Of a stretch of DNA of 64,000 nt, positions 47,720-57,007 are shown in pieces. Numbering within the stretch: position 1 is the stretch's first letter; the number at the start of each line of letters is the position of its first letter. This DNA is from an uncultured Lachnospiraceae bacterium (lineage in GTDB: Bacteria > Bacillota > Clostridia > Lachnospirales > Lachnospiraceae), in contig CANPIM010000004.1 in the NCBI GenBank assembly GCA_947574135.1, positions 1 to 64,000 of the forward strand. Reading direction: 5' to 3'. The position numbers and the translations under genes were made by a program. The notes beneath the pieces were generated by a model that saw nothing but the letters and a program-made list of their open reading frames with translations, did no database searches and had not been told where the DNA came from.

Positions 47720-49765
47720 TTAGATTCTGGTTAGAAATAATCCTGCCTGATATACCGCCACAGCCACCACCCAGGCCACTGCCAGCTGAAAGCCTGCCCC
47801 AAACAGGGTCCATTTCCAGGATCCGGTTTCCCGTTTAATGGTGGCAATGGCTGCCATACAGGGGGTGTACAAAAGGCAGAAGGTCATAAGCGCATAGGCA
47901 TTCACGGTGGTAAAGCCAACGCCTGCCAGGGCTGCGGCCATGGCGGACATTCCTGCCTGTCCCGCCGCGTTGGATACCCCAAAGAGAACACTCATGCTGG
48001 ACACTACCACTTCCTTGGCCGCCAGCCCGGAGATCAGCGCCACCACAATCTGCCAGTACCCCAACCCGGCCGGACCCATAACCGGCACCAGCTGCCGTCC
48101 CAGCATGGCCCCAAAGCTTTCCGACATGTCTGTCACCATACCGCCGATCCCAAAATTCAACAGCACCCAAATGAGAATTGAGGCGGCAAAAATAGTGGTT
48201 CCGGCCTTTTTCAGGTAATCCTCCACCTTTTCCCAGGTGTAAATGGCAATGCTGTGAAGGTTGGGGGTCTTGTACTCCGGCAGCTCCATAAGAAGGGTAT
48301 TGATTCCCTTTCGCTTGGTAAACTGATTCATTACCAGAGCTACCAAAATAGCCACCAGAATTCCCAGCACATACATGGAGTAGGCAGCCAGCAGGGCGTA
48401 CCTTCCAAAAAACATCTGGGAAAACAGCACATAAATGGGCAGACGGGCGCTGCAGGACATAAAGGGGGTAACCAGTATGGTCTTTAGCCTGTCCCTGGGA
48501 TCCTCCAGGGCTCTGGAGGCCATGACGGCGGGCACCGTACAGCCAAAGCCCAGGAGCATGGGGATAAAGGCCCGGCCGGACAGACCGATCTTTCCCATAA
48601 TTCCGTCCATCACATAGGCCACCCGGGCCATATAACCGCTGTCCTCCAAAAAGGCCAGGGCCAGAAACAGAATAAAGATGTTGGGCAGAAAGGTGAGAAT
48701 CCCTCCCACACCGGCCAAAATCCCGTCCACCACCAGAGAACGGACCAGGTCTCCCACCCCCAGGGCCACAAGTCCATTGGTAATCAGGCCGGAAATCCCC
48801 TCAATTCCCTGCTCCATATAGCCTTTCAGCCAATCCCCCACCGCAAAGGTCAGGAAAAACACCAGCGCCATAATTCCCAGGAAAATGGGCACTCCCCAGA
48901 TACGATTGGTCAGCCATCGGTCAATCCTGTCCGTAAACTGCGCCTTCTCGCTCTTTCCCACCAGACATTCCTGGATAATCTCCTCTATAAAATCATATTT
49001 CTCATTGATAATATCTGTCTCATAGCTGCGATCCACCACATCCCCAAGATCCAGGGGATGATTTTTCAGGATCTCCTCATCCTGCTCCAGATATTTGATG
49101 GCATGCCAGCGCACATTGTTCACCGGGCCGTATTTTTCCTCCATCCGCTCCGAGATCATATCGATCTTGTCCTCGATCTCATCCCGGTACACCATAACAA
49201 TATCCTTGTGGTGGTCATGGCGATGCTTGCTCTCATAGGGATGATCGTGCTCCAGCACATCCAGATCCTTATCCTTGTGGTGCAACACCGCATGCATCAA
49301 AATCTCCAGCCCCCGCTTCTGCCGGGCGCTCACGGGAATACAGGGAATCCCCAGCATTTCCGGCAGCCGGTGGAGATCAATGGCCATGCCCCGCTCCTCC
49401 ACAATATCCATCATATTTAAGGCCAACACCACAGGCTTACCCATCTCAATAAGCTGTAACGTTAAATATAAATTCCGCTCCAGGGATGAGGCATCCGCCA
49501 CATCTATGACCACCTGGACCTCGTCCCCCATAAGATAGCTTCGGGAAACCTTTTCCTCCATGGTGTAGGAGGTGAGACTGTAAATTCCCGGCAAGTCCAC
49601 CAGACGAATCTGCTCTCCCTGATAGGAAAAGAAGCCCTCCTTTTTTTCCACCGTTACCCCCGGCCAGTTGGCCACCTTAAGCCTCGCCCCCGTGTAAGCA
49701 TTAAACAGGGTCGTTTTTCCGCAGTTGGGATTTCCGATAAATGCCACATGAATAGGCGTATTCAT
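47720..49765 (-). CDS. feoB: Ferrous iron transport protein B
   Basis: IGNPNCGKTTLFNAYTG; NWPGVTVEKKEG; LVDLPGIYSL; FeoB gate/core TM segments. Confidence 0.97.
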   Translation of the reverse strand: MNTPIHVAFIGNPNCGKTTLFNAYTGARLKVANWPGVTVEKKEGFFSYQGEQIRLVDLPGIYSLTSYTMEEKVSRSYLMGDEVQVVIDVADASSLERNLYLTLQLIEMGKPVVLALNMMDIVEERGMAIDLHRLPEMLGIPCIPVSARQKRGLEILMHAVLHHKDKDLDVLEHDHPYESKHRHDHHKDIVMVYRDEIEDKIDMISERMEEKYGPVNNVRWHAIKYLEQDEEILKNHPLDLGDVVDRSYETDIINEKYDFIEEIIQECLVGKSEKAQFTDRIDRWLTNRIWGVPIFLGIMALVFFLTFAVGDWLKGYMEQGIEGISGLITNGLVALGVGDLVRSLVVDGILAGVGGILTFLPNIFILFLALAFLEDSGYMARVAYVMDGIMGKIGLSGRAFIPMLLGFGCTVPAVMASRALEDPRDRLKTILVTPFMSCSARLPIYVLFSQMFFGRYALLAAYSMYVLGILVAILVALVMNQFTKRKGINTLLMELPEYKTPNLHSIAIYTWEKVEDYLKKAGTTIFAASILIWVLLNFGIGGMVTDMSESFGAMLGRQLVPVMGPAGLGYWQIVVALISGLAAKEVVVSSMSVLFGVSNAAGQAGMSAMAAALAGVGFTTVNAYALMTFCLLYTPCMAAIATIKRETGSWKWTLFGAGFQLAVAWVVAVAVYQAGLFLTRI

Positions 49766-50049
49766 GCACTCACCTCCCTCTGATCTGACCGGGAAATTCT
49801 GGTATCCGGTTCCCGAACCTCAATTCCCTCGGCCACCTCCCGGCCCACGGCAAAACGGGTGCCTCTCACCTTTATAATAGTGGTTCCACTCTTCTTTCGA
49901 TTCAGGATTTCCACCCGGGTGCCCCTGGTCAGGCCTAAAATCTGGAGCCTTCGCCTGATTTTATCCTCCAGCCGGATTTCCTCCACCAAATATCCTTCTT
50001 TTAGCTTTCCTTCCCGCAGCATCATGCTTTTTTCCTCCCTGCAAAGCAA
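49762..50049 (-). CDS. feoA: Ferrous iron transport protein A
   Basis: Small SH3-like protein overlapping feoB; RRRLQILGLTRGTRVEILNRKKSGTTIIKVRGTRFAVGREVAEGI. Confidence 0.9.
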   Translation of the reverse strand: MLCREEKSMMLREGKLKEGYLVEEIRLEDKIRRRLQILGLTRGTRVEILNRKKSGTTIIKVRGTRFAVGREVAEGIEVREPDTRISRSDQREVSA

Positions 50050-50117
50050 ATTTACAGAATCATACGGGAAAATACGGGAAAATTTCCTCGAATTTTCACA
50101 CTTTTTGCCTTTCCTTC

Positions 50118-50146
50118 ATGATAGCACCTGGGAAAAACAGCGTCAA
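50118..50146 (-). promoter_or_regulatory. Predicted feoAB promoter
   Basis: Minus strand TTGACG-N17-TATCAT. Confidence 0.65.
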
Positions 50147-50151
50147 GCGTT

Positions 50152-50172
50152 ATTGATAATAATTATCATTAA
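50152..50172. promoter_or_regulatory. Fur-box-like palindrome
   Basis: TGATAATAATTATCA, perfect 7-1-7. Confidence 0.75.
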
Positions 50173-50207
50173 TTGTTAGCCCATTTTTTGTACATTCTGC
50201 CAGTTCC

Positions 50208-50236
50208 TTGACTTTGCACTCCAAACCAGCTAGAAT
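50208..50236 (+). promoter_or_regulatory. Predicted promoter of the ABC transporter operon
   Basis: TTGACT-N17-TAGAAT. Confidence 0.65.
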
Positions 50237-50304
50237 GGGTGTGTTACATGGTCAAGACCTGTAGAAAAAACGTTGGAAAAACATGTTAGAAAAGAGGGAT
50301 CTTT

Positions 50305-51279
50305 ATGAAAAAATTTATGCCCTATGTGCTTTGCCTGCTGGTTGCCCTGCTGCTTTTGGGCTGCTCTGGCAAAACGGAGGAGCCAAAGGAGGAGCCCACC
50401 GCCCAGGCTCCGGAGGAAACTGTAGAAACCAATGAGGCAGGGAACTCCCACACTACGATTTCAGTCACCGATATGAGCGGCCGGGAGATCACACTCACGG
50501 AGCCGGTCACCCGGATTGTGGCTCTTACTGCCTCTGACTGTGAAATCCTCTACGCCCTGGGCGCCGGGGATGCCCTGGTGGGACGGGGAGAATACTGCGA
50601 CTGGCCCAAGGAGGTGACGGAGGTCCCCTCTGTACAGTCGGGAGCTGACACCAATATTGAACAGATTATCGCTCTCAATCCCCAGGTTCTCCTTATGAGT
50701 ACCATGGCTCAGACAGAGGAACAGATTGCCGCTCTGGAAAACGCAGGCATTCGGGTGGTAGTCAGCGATGCCCAGGATATAGAAGGCGTCTATGAAGCCA
50801 TCTCCCTTATAGGCGCTCTCATGGGAAGGTCCACGGAGGCTGAGGCTCTGGTTTCGGAAATGCAGTCTACCTTTACAGAAATCCAGTCCGCCTCCGGCGA
50901 CAGCAAAACCGTCTATTTTGAGGTTTCTCCCCTGGAATATGGCTTGTGGGCTGCCGGAAGCAATACCTTTATGGATGAGATCGCACAGATGCTCCATCTC
51001 ACCAATATCTTTGCCGATGTAAGCGGCTGGGGAGAGGTGTCGGAGGAACAGGTGATTCAGCGCGCACCGGATTATATTGTCACCATTGCCATGTATTTTG
51101 GCGAAGGCCCCACACCGGAGGAGGAGATTGCCTCCCGTTCCGGTTGGGAAAATATCCCGGCTATACAGGAGGGGCGGATTTTGAATCTCCAGAATAACGA
51201 GCTTTCCCGCCCCGGTCCCCGCCTGGCCGAGGGCGCGCAGATGCTCTTTGACTTTGTTTACGGGGAGGATGCCGTCTAA
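50305..51279 (+). CDS. ABC transporter substrate-binding lipoprotein (BtuF/FecB-like)
   Basis: Lipobox LLLLGCSG; ISVTDMSGREITLTEPVTRIVAL...DWPKEVTEVPSVQSGADTNIEQIIALNPQVLL. Confidence 0.9.
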   Translation: MKKFMPYVLCLLVALLLLGCSGKTEEPKEEPTAQAPEETVETNEAGNSHTTISVTDMSGREITLTEPVTRIVALTASDCEILYALGAGDALVGRGEYCDWPKEVTEVPSVQSGADTNIEQIIALNPQVLLMSTMAQTEEQIAALENAGIRVVVSDAQDIEGVYEAISLIGALMGRSTEAEALVSEMQSTFTEIQSASGDSKTVYFEVSPLEYGLWAAGSNTFMDEIAQMLHLTNIFADVSGWGEVSEEQVIQRAPDYIVTIAMYFGEGPTPEEEIASRSGWENIPAIQEGRILNLQNNELSRPGPRLAEGAQMLFDFVYGEDAV

Positions 51280-51329
51280 GCTATCACTGCTTTTATCCAG
51301 ACAGAGGGCCAAAGCCCGGGAGGATTTTC

Positions 51330-52361
51330 ATGAAAAAAAGAACCGAGGGCTTTGGCCCTGTGGAATATGCACTGTTTACAGCCGTCACTCTGGCCGTTCT
51401 GCTGCTCTGTATCTGCGTGGGCAGCGTAATGCTTCCTCTAAAGGAAACCGTGGCCGTGCTTTGGAATGCCTTAACCGGCGCAGACAATGAGGCTTATGCA
51501 CTGGCCGCCAATATTCTGCTGCCTGTGCGCCTTCCCCGGGTTCTCTGTGTGGCCCTGGTGGGCGCCTGCCTGTCTCTCTGTGGCGCCGCCATGCAGGGGC
51601 TCCTTAAAAATCCTCTGGCTGACGGCACTACCCTGGGTGTATCCTCCGGGGCTTCCCTGGGAGCTGTCCTGGCCATTGCCTTTGGATTTTCTCTGCCAGG
51701 CTTTCCCCTGGGCGGAACCATGGTGCTGGCCATCTCTTTTGCCTTTGTGTCTCTTCTATTGATTCTGTCTCTGGCCTATCGGCTGGATTCCTCCCTGTCC
51801 ACCAATACCATCATTCTCATTGGCGTGATTTTCTCCATGTTTGCCAGCAGTATTTCCAGTCTGGTAATTACCTTTGCCGGGGACAAGGTCAAGACCATCA
51901 CCTTCTGGACCATGGGCTCCCTCCAGGGCAGCAGCTATGAAAACGCACTGCTCCTTTTGGGCGCTCTGACACTTTTCGGAGGCATTCTTCTGTGGCATGC
52001 TCGGGAGCTCAACGCCTTTGCCGTAGGGGAGGACAATGCCCGGAGCATAGGGGTGGATGTGCGAAGAGTGAAGCTTACGGTTCTCATTGCCATATCCGTA
52101 TTAATCGGCGTCTGCGTGTCCGTAAGCGGCACCATCGGCTTTGTGGGGCTGGTAACCCCTCATATGCTGCGCAGCATTACCGGTCCCAACCACAGGCGCT
52201 TGCTGCCTGCCGCCCTCTTTGGCGGAGCCTGCTTTCTCCTCCTGTCTGATCTCCTGGCCCGGACCCTTTTAGGTCCCCGGGAGCTGCCTTTGGGGGTTAT
52301 CACCTCCTTTGTGGGCTCCCTGGTCTTTATCTACATTTTCTGCAAGGCGCGGACACGCTAA
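51330..52361 (+). CDS. FecCD/BtuC-family ABC transporter permease
   Basis: RLPRVLCVALVGACLSLCGAAMQGLLKNPLADGTTLGVSSGASLGA. Confidence 0.95.
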   Translation: MKKRTEGFGPVEYALFTAVTLAVLLLCICVGSVMLPLKETVAVLWNALTGADNEAYALAANILLPVRLPRVLCVALVGACLSLCGAAMQGLLKNPLADGTTLGVSSGASLGAVLAIAFGFSLPGFPLGGTMVLAISFAFVSLLLILSLAYRLDSSLSTNTIILIGVIFSMFASSISSLVITFAGDKVKTITFWTMGSLQGSSYENALLLLGALTLFGGILLWHARELNAFAVGEDNARSIGVDVRRVKLTVLIAISVLIGVCVSVSGTIGFVGLVTPHMLRSITGPNHRRLLPAALFGGACFLLLSDLLARTLLGPRELPLGVITSFVGSLVFIYIFCKARTR

Positions 52362-52447
52362 ACCCTGGGGCTCCTCTTAAGCCGGCAAGCACTGCAAGCT
52401 GACAGAGAAAATACTTTCACACAGAAATAAGAAAGGGGACATCACAC

Positions 52448-53227
52448 ATGCTGGAAGTTCAAAATCTTACCGTCCGCTTTGGCTCTCTCACCATTGTGGA
52501 CAATATCAGCTTTTCCCTTGCCCCCGGCCAGTGGCTCATGGTGGTGGGACCCAACGGAGCCGGTAAAACCACCATTATCAGCGCCATCTCCCGTGCAGTT
52601 CCCTACACGGGACAGGTATTATTTGAGGGCCGGGACATCCGGCACCAGAAAACACGGGAGCTGGCCCAATGTATGGGCGTTCTCTCCCAAAACCACTATG
52701 TGGGCTATGGGTTTACCGTGGAGGAGGTGATCCGGCTGGGACGCTATGCCCACGCACCCGGACTGTTGGGAGGCAAACAACATGCAGGGGAGGCTCTGGT
52801 GGCCCAGGCCATTGCCAAGACAGGCATGGAGCCCTACTTAAAGCAGTCTGTGCTGACCCTCTCCGGAGGGGAGCTACAAAGAACCTTTCTGGCCCAGCTC
52901 TTTGCCCAGGATCCCAGGCTTCTCATTCTGGATGAGCCTACCAATCACCTGGATCTGGTCTACCAAAAGCAGGTATTTCAGCTGGTTCAGGAATGGCTGC
53001 GCCAGCCGGGCCGGGCCGTAATCTCTGTGGTGCACGACCTGAGCCTGGCCCGGGCCTACGGCACCCATGCCATTCTTATGCAGAAAGGCCGCATTGTATC
53101 TGCAGGCGCCACCCAGGAGGTAATGACACCGGACAACCTAAATGCCGTGTATGCCATGGATGTTTTTGACTGGATGCAAAGGCTTTATGGGCAATGGGCG
53201 CCCGGGGAAGGGGAGGGAACATTATGA
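52448..53227 (+). CDS. ABC transporter ATP-binding protein (BtuD/FecE-like)
   Basis: VVGPNGAGKTTIISAIS; LSGGELQRTFLAQLFAQ; LLILDEPTNHLD. Confidence 0.95.
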   Translation: MLEVQNLTVRFGSLTIVDNISFSLAPGQWLMVVGPNGAGKTTIISAISRAVPYTGQVLFEGRDIRHQKTRELAQCMGVLSQNHYVGYGFTVEEVIRLGRYAHAPGLLGGKQHAGEALVAQAIAKTGMEPYLKQSVLTLSGGELQRTFLAQLFAQDPRLLILDEPTNHLDLVYQKQVFQLVQEWLRQPGRAVISVVHDLSLARAYGTHAILMQKGRIVSAGATQEVMTPDNLNAVYAMDVFDWMQRLYGQWAPGEGEGTL

Positions 53228-54138
53228 AACTTCTGCTGACTGGCGGATCAGCCAACGGAAAGAGCACTCTGGCGGAAAAAATGGCCCTGGAGCTACCGGG
53301 GCCCCACTATTATCTGGCAGCTATGGAGCCCTACGGCCCGGAAGGCCTTGCGCGAATTGCCAGACACCGGGCCTCCCACGACCGGAAGGGCTTTCTCACC
53401 ATAGAGCGGTATCGGGATCTGGATACTCTTATCCTTCCCCGGCGGGGAACGGTTTTACTGGAATGCCTCTGCAATCTCCTGGACAATGAGCTTTTCCCCC
53501 AGGCAGGCGCCCCCGTGGTCTCCGGTGCAGTGGAAAAAATCTTAAAAGGATTGGAAAATATTTCCAATCAGTGTGAGCACCTCCTTGTGGTGACTAACGA
53601 GGTGGGCAGCGACTGGCCCGGCTATTCTTTGGACATCCTTGCCTATAGAAATGCCCTTGGCCACCTAAATATACTGACAGAGACCGCCATGGATGCTGTG
53701 GTGGAGGTGGTAGCCGGCGTCCCTGTGCTGCGCAGGGGAGCCCTTCCCCCGTCTCTCTTAAAATATCTGGAAATCTCCGGAAAAGGAGCTGAGGGTATGA
53801 TTCTGGTTATGGGAGGAGAAGCCTCCGGAAAGCGAACGTATGTAAGAGAATTGGGATATGGGGACAGGGATATGTCCCCGCTCCTGTCTGATGTCCGTCC
53901 GGTTTTAACGGACCTCCACTTACTGGTAGCCCAGGATCCGGTTCATTGTGTGGATCTCCTTCCGGAAATCCTTTTGAAAAAGGTGGTTATCTGCAACGAG
54001 GTGGGCAGCGGCATTATTCCTGCCACCAAAGAGAGCCGCCTTTGCCGGGAACAGACTGGACGACTGTGCGTTCTTCTGGCCCAACAGGCGGCCCGTGTGA
54101 TACGGATGGTCTGCGGAATTCCTACTATATTAAAATAA
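53224..54138 (+). CDS. CobU-like adenosylcobinamide kinase/guanylyltransferase with second CobU-like half
   Basis: LLLTGGSANGKSTLAEKMA, RHRASHD, NEVGSD; second copy ILVMGGEASGKRTYVREL ... NEVGSGIIPATKESRLCREQTGRL. Confidence 0.8.
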   Translation: MKLLLTGGSANGKSTLAEKMALELPGPHYYLAAMEPYGPEGLARIARHRASHDRKGFLTIERYRDLDTLILPRRGTVLLECLCNLLDNELFPQAGAPVVSGAVEKILKGLENISNQCEHLLVVTNEVGSDWPGYSLDILAYRNALGHLNILTETAMDAVVEVVAGVPVLRRGALPPSLLKYLEISGKGAEGMILVMGGEASGKRTYVRELGYGDRDMSPLLSDVRPVLTDLHLLVAQDPVHCVDLLPEILLKKVVICNEVGSGIIPATKESRLCREQTGRLCVLLAQQAARVIRMVCGIPTILK

Positions 54139-54146
54139 GATGCACC

Positions 54147-55016
54147 TTATCCTGCATGGATCTGGGTGGCGGCAATGGCCAGGGCCCCGTCTCCTATGTG
54201 GCAGGATACGCTCAAGGAAAGGGGATCCACATATCCCACCTGAAAGCCGGGAAAGGCAGCCTCTATCTCAGCCTTAAATTTCTCGGCCTCCTCATAGTTG
54301 TTGGTGTGGGCCACATCCAGATAGACCCTGTGGGCATCTATTCCCCCAAACCGGCTCTCCATATCATTGCGGATGGCATCCAGCATGGTAGTCTTGGCCT
54401 GGTTCAGGGTACGGGCCTTGGAGAAGGCATCCAGCTTTTCCCCCTGAATCTGCAGCACCGGCTTTAGGCGAAGCATGGTTCCGATGGCTGCCGCTGCCGG
54501 AGTAATCCGCCCGCCCTTTTTCAAATATTTCAGGGTAGTGAGCGTGATGTAGATGCTGGACTCCATTTTTTCCTGCTCTAGCTGCTTCCGAATCTCTGCG
54601 GCGCTTTTTCCCTGCTCCGCCAGGGCAATGGCATCCATAACGGAACGGCGCTGGGTAATGGATATCCGCTGGTTATTTACCACCTCCACCCTTCCGTCAA
54701 AATCCTGAGAAAGGGCAACAGCCGTCTCACAGGAGCCGGAAAGGCCGCTGGACATGGGGATATGTACCAGCTCCTCATATTCCTGCAAAGCTTCCTTCCA
54801 GAGATTCATGACAGACTCCGGCGAGGGCTGAGATGTGGCAATATCCGCATCCTGCAAAAGCCTTTCGTAAAATTCTTCCTGAGAAAGGGTAATCCCCTCA
54901 AAATATTCTTTTCCATCAATGGTAAACGGCATGGGCAGCACATAGATTCCAAGCTGCTTCCCCATTTCCTGAGTAATACCGCTGTTGCTGTCTGTTACAA
55001 TGGCAACCTTTCGCAA
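54147..55016 (-). CDS. DegV family protein
   Basis: VAIVTDSNSGITQEMGKQLGIYVLPMPFTIDGKEYFEG; TSQPSPESV; SSGLSGSCETA. Confidence 0.94.
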   Translation of the reverse strand: MRKVAIVTDSNSGITQEMGKQLGIYVLPMPFTIDGKEYFEGITLSQEEFYERLLQDADIATSQPSPESVMNLWKEALQEYEELVHIPMSSGLSGSCETAVALSQDFDGRVEVVNNQRISITQRRSVMDAIALAEQGKSAAEIRKQLEQEKMESSIYITLTTLKYLKKGGRITPAAAAIGTMLRLKPVLQIQGEKLDAFSKARTLNQAKTTMLDAIRNDMESRFGGIDAHRVYLDVAHTNNYEEAEKFKAEIEAAFPGFQVGYVDPLSLSVSCHIGDGALAIAATQIHAG

Positions 55017-55106
55017 GACAATTCCTCCTCTTCTGACAGCTTCCTACGCTTACAACTGTCTCCGGAAACCAGTATAACAGGTCTATCTGGAAAAAACAAT
55101 GCCTGT

Positions 55107-55463
55107 TTATTTTTTCATTTTTGGCTGAAACAGCAGGCTGGCCAGATAAGCAAACACTAAAGCGGCGGAGACTCCCACAGCGCTGGCCGTAAAGCCCCCT
55201 TTAAAAATTCCCAGAAATCCGTCTGTGTCCACCGCCTCTTTGATTCCCTTCCAGAGCACATTTCCAAAGCCCAGAAGAGGCACGCTGGCCCCTGCTCCGG
55301 CGTACTCCTGAAAAGGTTCATAGATCCCAATGGCTCCCAGCACGGCCCCTGTACAGACCAAAAGCACCATAATTCTTCCCGGCATCATTTTCGTCTTTTC
55401 CATAAGGATCTGCACCAGAGCACAGATAAGGCCGCCTACCCAAAACGCGTTGATATAGTCCAT
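55107..55463 (-). CDS. spoVAE: Stage V sporulation protein AE
   Basis: Small TM protein YINAFWVGGLICALVQILMEKTKMMPGRIMVLLVCTGAVLGAIGIYEP. Confidence 0.9.
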   Translation of the reverse strand: MDYINAFWVGGLICALVQILMEKTKMMPGRIMVLLVCTGAVLGAIGIYEPFQEYAGAGASVPLLGFGNVLWKGIKEAVDTDGFLGIFKGGFTASAVGVSAALVFAYLASLLFQPKMKK

Positions 55464-55502
55464 GTTGTCTCACCTTCCTGTTTTGTAATTGTGTTTATGC
55501 CT

Positions 55503-56516
55503 TTAGCCGCAGTGCTCAATGACCACGCCATGGGCGATTCCCGGCACAGCCTGTCCCTCATTATAGCTCACTGTGGACAAAAGAGCGCCTGTGGGCACAA
55601 AGAGAATCCGCTTCCACTGCCCCTTTTCCAGCATGGGCAGAAGCTTTGCTGCCAGGGTCACTGCCGAGCAGGCGCAGCCGCTGCCTCCTGCATGGGTGTC
55701 CTGGGTATTTCCGTCAAAGATCAGCATACCACAGTCCAAATGCTGCCTGGAAATGTCAAAGCCCTTTTTCTCCATGAGATCCAGCAGAATGGTCTGCCCC
55801 ACACTGCCCAGATCTCCTGTGACGATAGCGTCATAATCCCCCGGCTGCCGCCCAAAGTCCACCAGATGCTGATAAATGGTATCGCAGGCAGCCGGCGCCA
55901 TGCAGGCTCCCATATTTAAGGAATCCTTCAGGCCGTAATCCACCACCCGTCCCGGGGTCACACCCGATATGCGGGCCTTTCCTCCCTTGGGGGCAAGGAC
56001 AAAGGCTCCGCTTCCCGTAACGGTCCAGGTAGCTGCAAGGGGCCGCTGTCCTCCATACTCCAGGGGAAAGCGAAACTGCTTCTCCGCACTGGCAAAGTGA
56101 CTGGAGGTCAGGGCCAGCACGGCATCTGCGTATCCACCCTGAATGGTCATGGCTCCCAGGGTCAGGGCCTCTCCAATGGTGGAGCAGGCTCCGTAAAGGC
56201 CAAACAGGGGAAGCTGTAGATCCATCACCCCAAAGGAGGTGGCAATCAGCTGTCCCAGCAGGTCTCCTGCAAACAGATACCGAACCTCCTTTCCAGCTGC
56301 CCCGGCCTTTTCCAGGGCCTTTTGGGCTGCCCGCTTTTGCAGGGCGCTCTCCGCCTCCTCCCAGGAGCTCTGTCCGGCCATGGGATCCTCCTGGATCTCA
56401 TCGAACAGCGGCCCCAGAGGGCCTTCCCCCTCCTTTTTTCCCACAACAGAAGCCCCACAGAGTATGTGGGGCGCTTTTTCAAACTGGATGCTTTGCTTTC
56501 CAAGTATTTGCGTCAT
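55503..56516 (-). CDS. spoVAD: Stage V sporulation protein AD
   Basis: Thiolase-fold LFAGDLLGQLIATSFGVMDLQLPLFGLYGACSTIGEAL; start at MTQILGKQ. Confidence 0.94.
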   Translation of the reverse strand: MTQILGKQSIQFEKAPHILCGASVVGKKEGEGPLGPLFDEIQEDPMAGQSSWEEAESALQKRAAQKALEKAGAAGKEVRYLFAGDLLGQLIATSFGVMDLQLPLFGLYGACSTIGEALTLGAMTIQGGYADAVLALTSSHFASAEKQFRFPLEYGGQRPLAATWTVTGSGAFVLAPKGGKARISGVTPGRVVDYGLKDSLNMGACMAPAACDTIYQHLVDFGRQPGDYDAIVTGDLGSVGQTILLDLMEKKGFDISRQHLDCGMLIFDGNTQDTHAGGSGCACSAVTLAAKLLPMLEKGQWKRILFVPTGALLSTVSYNEGQAVPGIAHGVVIEHCG

Positions 56517-56632
56517 TGCTCCGATCCCTCGCTCTCTCTTCATCGATCTTGGGATCAGTTTTTCCGGGACGAAAAGCTTTTATGCAAATATTTTTTTCGT
56601 ATGATTCCTATTTTTTGTAAGCCAAGCCCGGC

Positions 56633-57007
56633 TCAACCTTCCTTTTCCTCATGGAGAGAAGCAGCTTCCCCGGCTTCCCGGGCCTCCTCTTCCCCGGCCT
56701 CCGCCTCTGCTCTTTCCTCCCTGACTTCCGCCTCTGTCCTTTCCTCCCCAGCCTCCGCCTCTGCTCTTTCCTCCCTGGCCTCCGCCTCTGTCCTTTCCTC
56801 CCCGGCCTCCTGAGCCTGTGCCATTCCCTTACGGATTCCCCAGACAACCAGGCCCACGCCGGCTACCGCAAATACCACCATAAAAGCTCCTACCAGAAGC
56901 TTCTCTCCACCGGTCACGGTTCCTAAATCCTGGCTCAAACCATAGGCCAGGTATCCCAGATAAATGCCGGCCACCGTATACAACACGGTTCTTGTCTTAT
57001 CTCTCCC
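56633..57007 (-). CDS. Small two-TM protein with charged EER/AEAG repeat tail
   Basis: MGRDKTRTVLYTVAGIYLGYLAY... followed by EERTEAEAR/EERAEAEAG repeats. Confidence 0.6.
   Translation of the reverse strand, partial: GRDKTRTVLYTVAGIYLGYLAYGLSQDLGTVTGGEKLLVGAFMVVFAVAGVGLVVWGIRKGMAQAQEAGEERTEAEAREERAEAEAGEERTEAEVREERAEAEAGEEEAREAGEAASLHEEKEG

Noticed and set aside
56560-56610. Possible sigma-G promoter upstream of spoVAD (GAATC...CATAAAA)
   Set aside because: Match is weak and AT-rich sequence makes chance matches likely; not enough to call.
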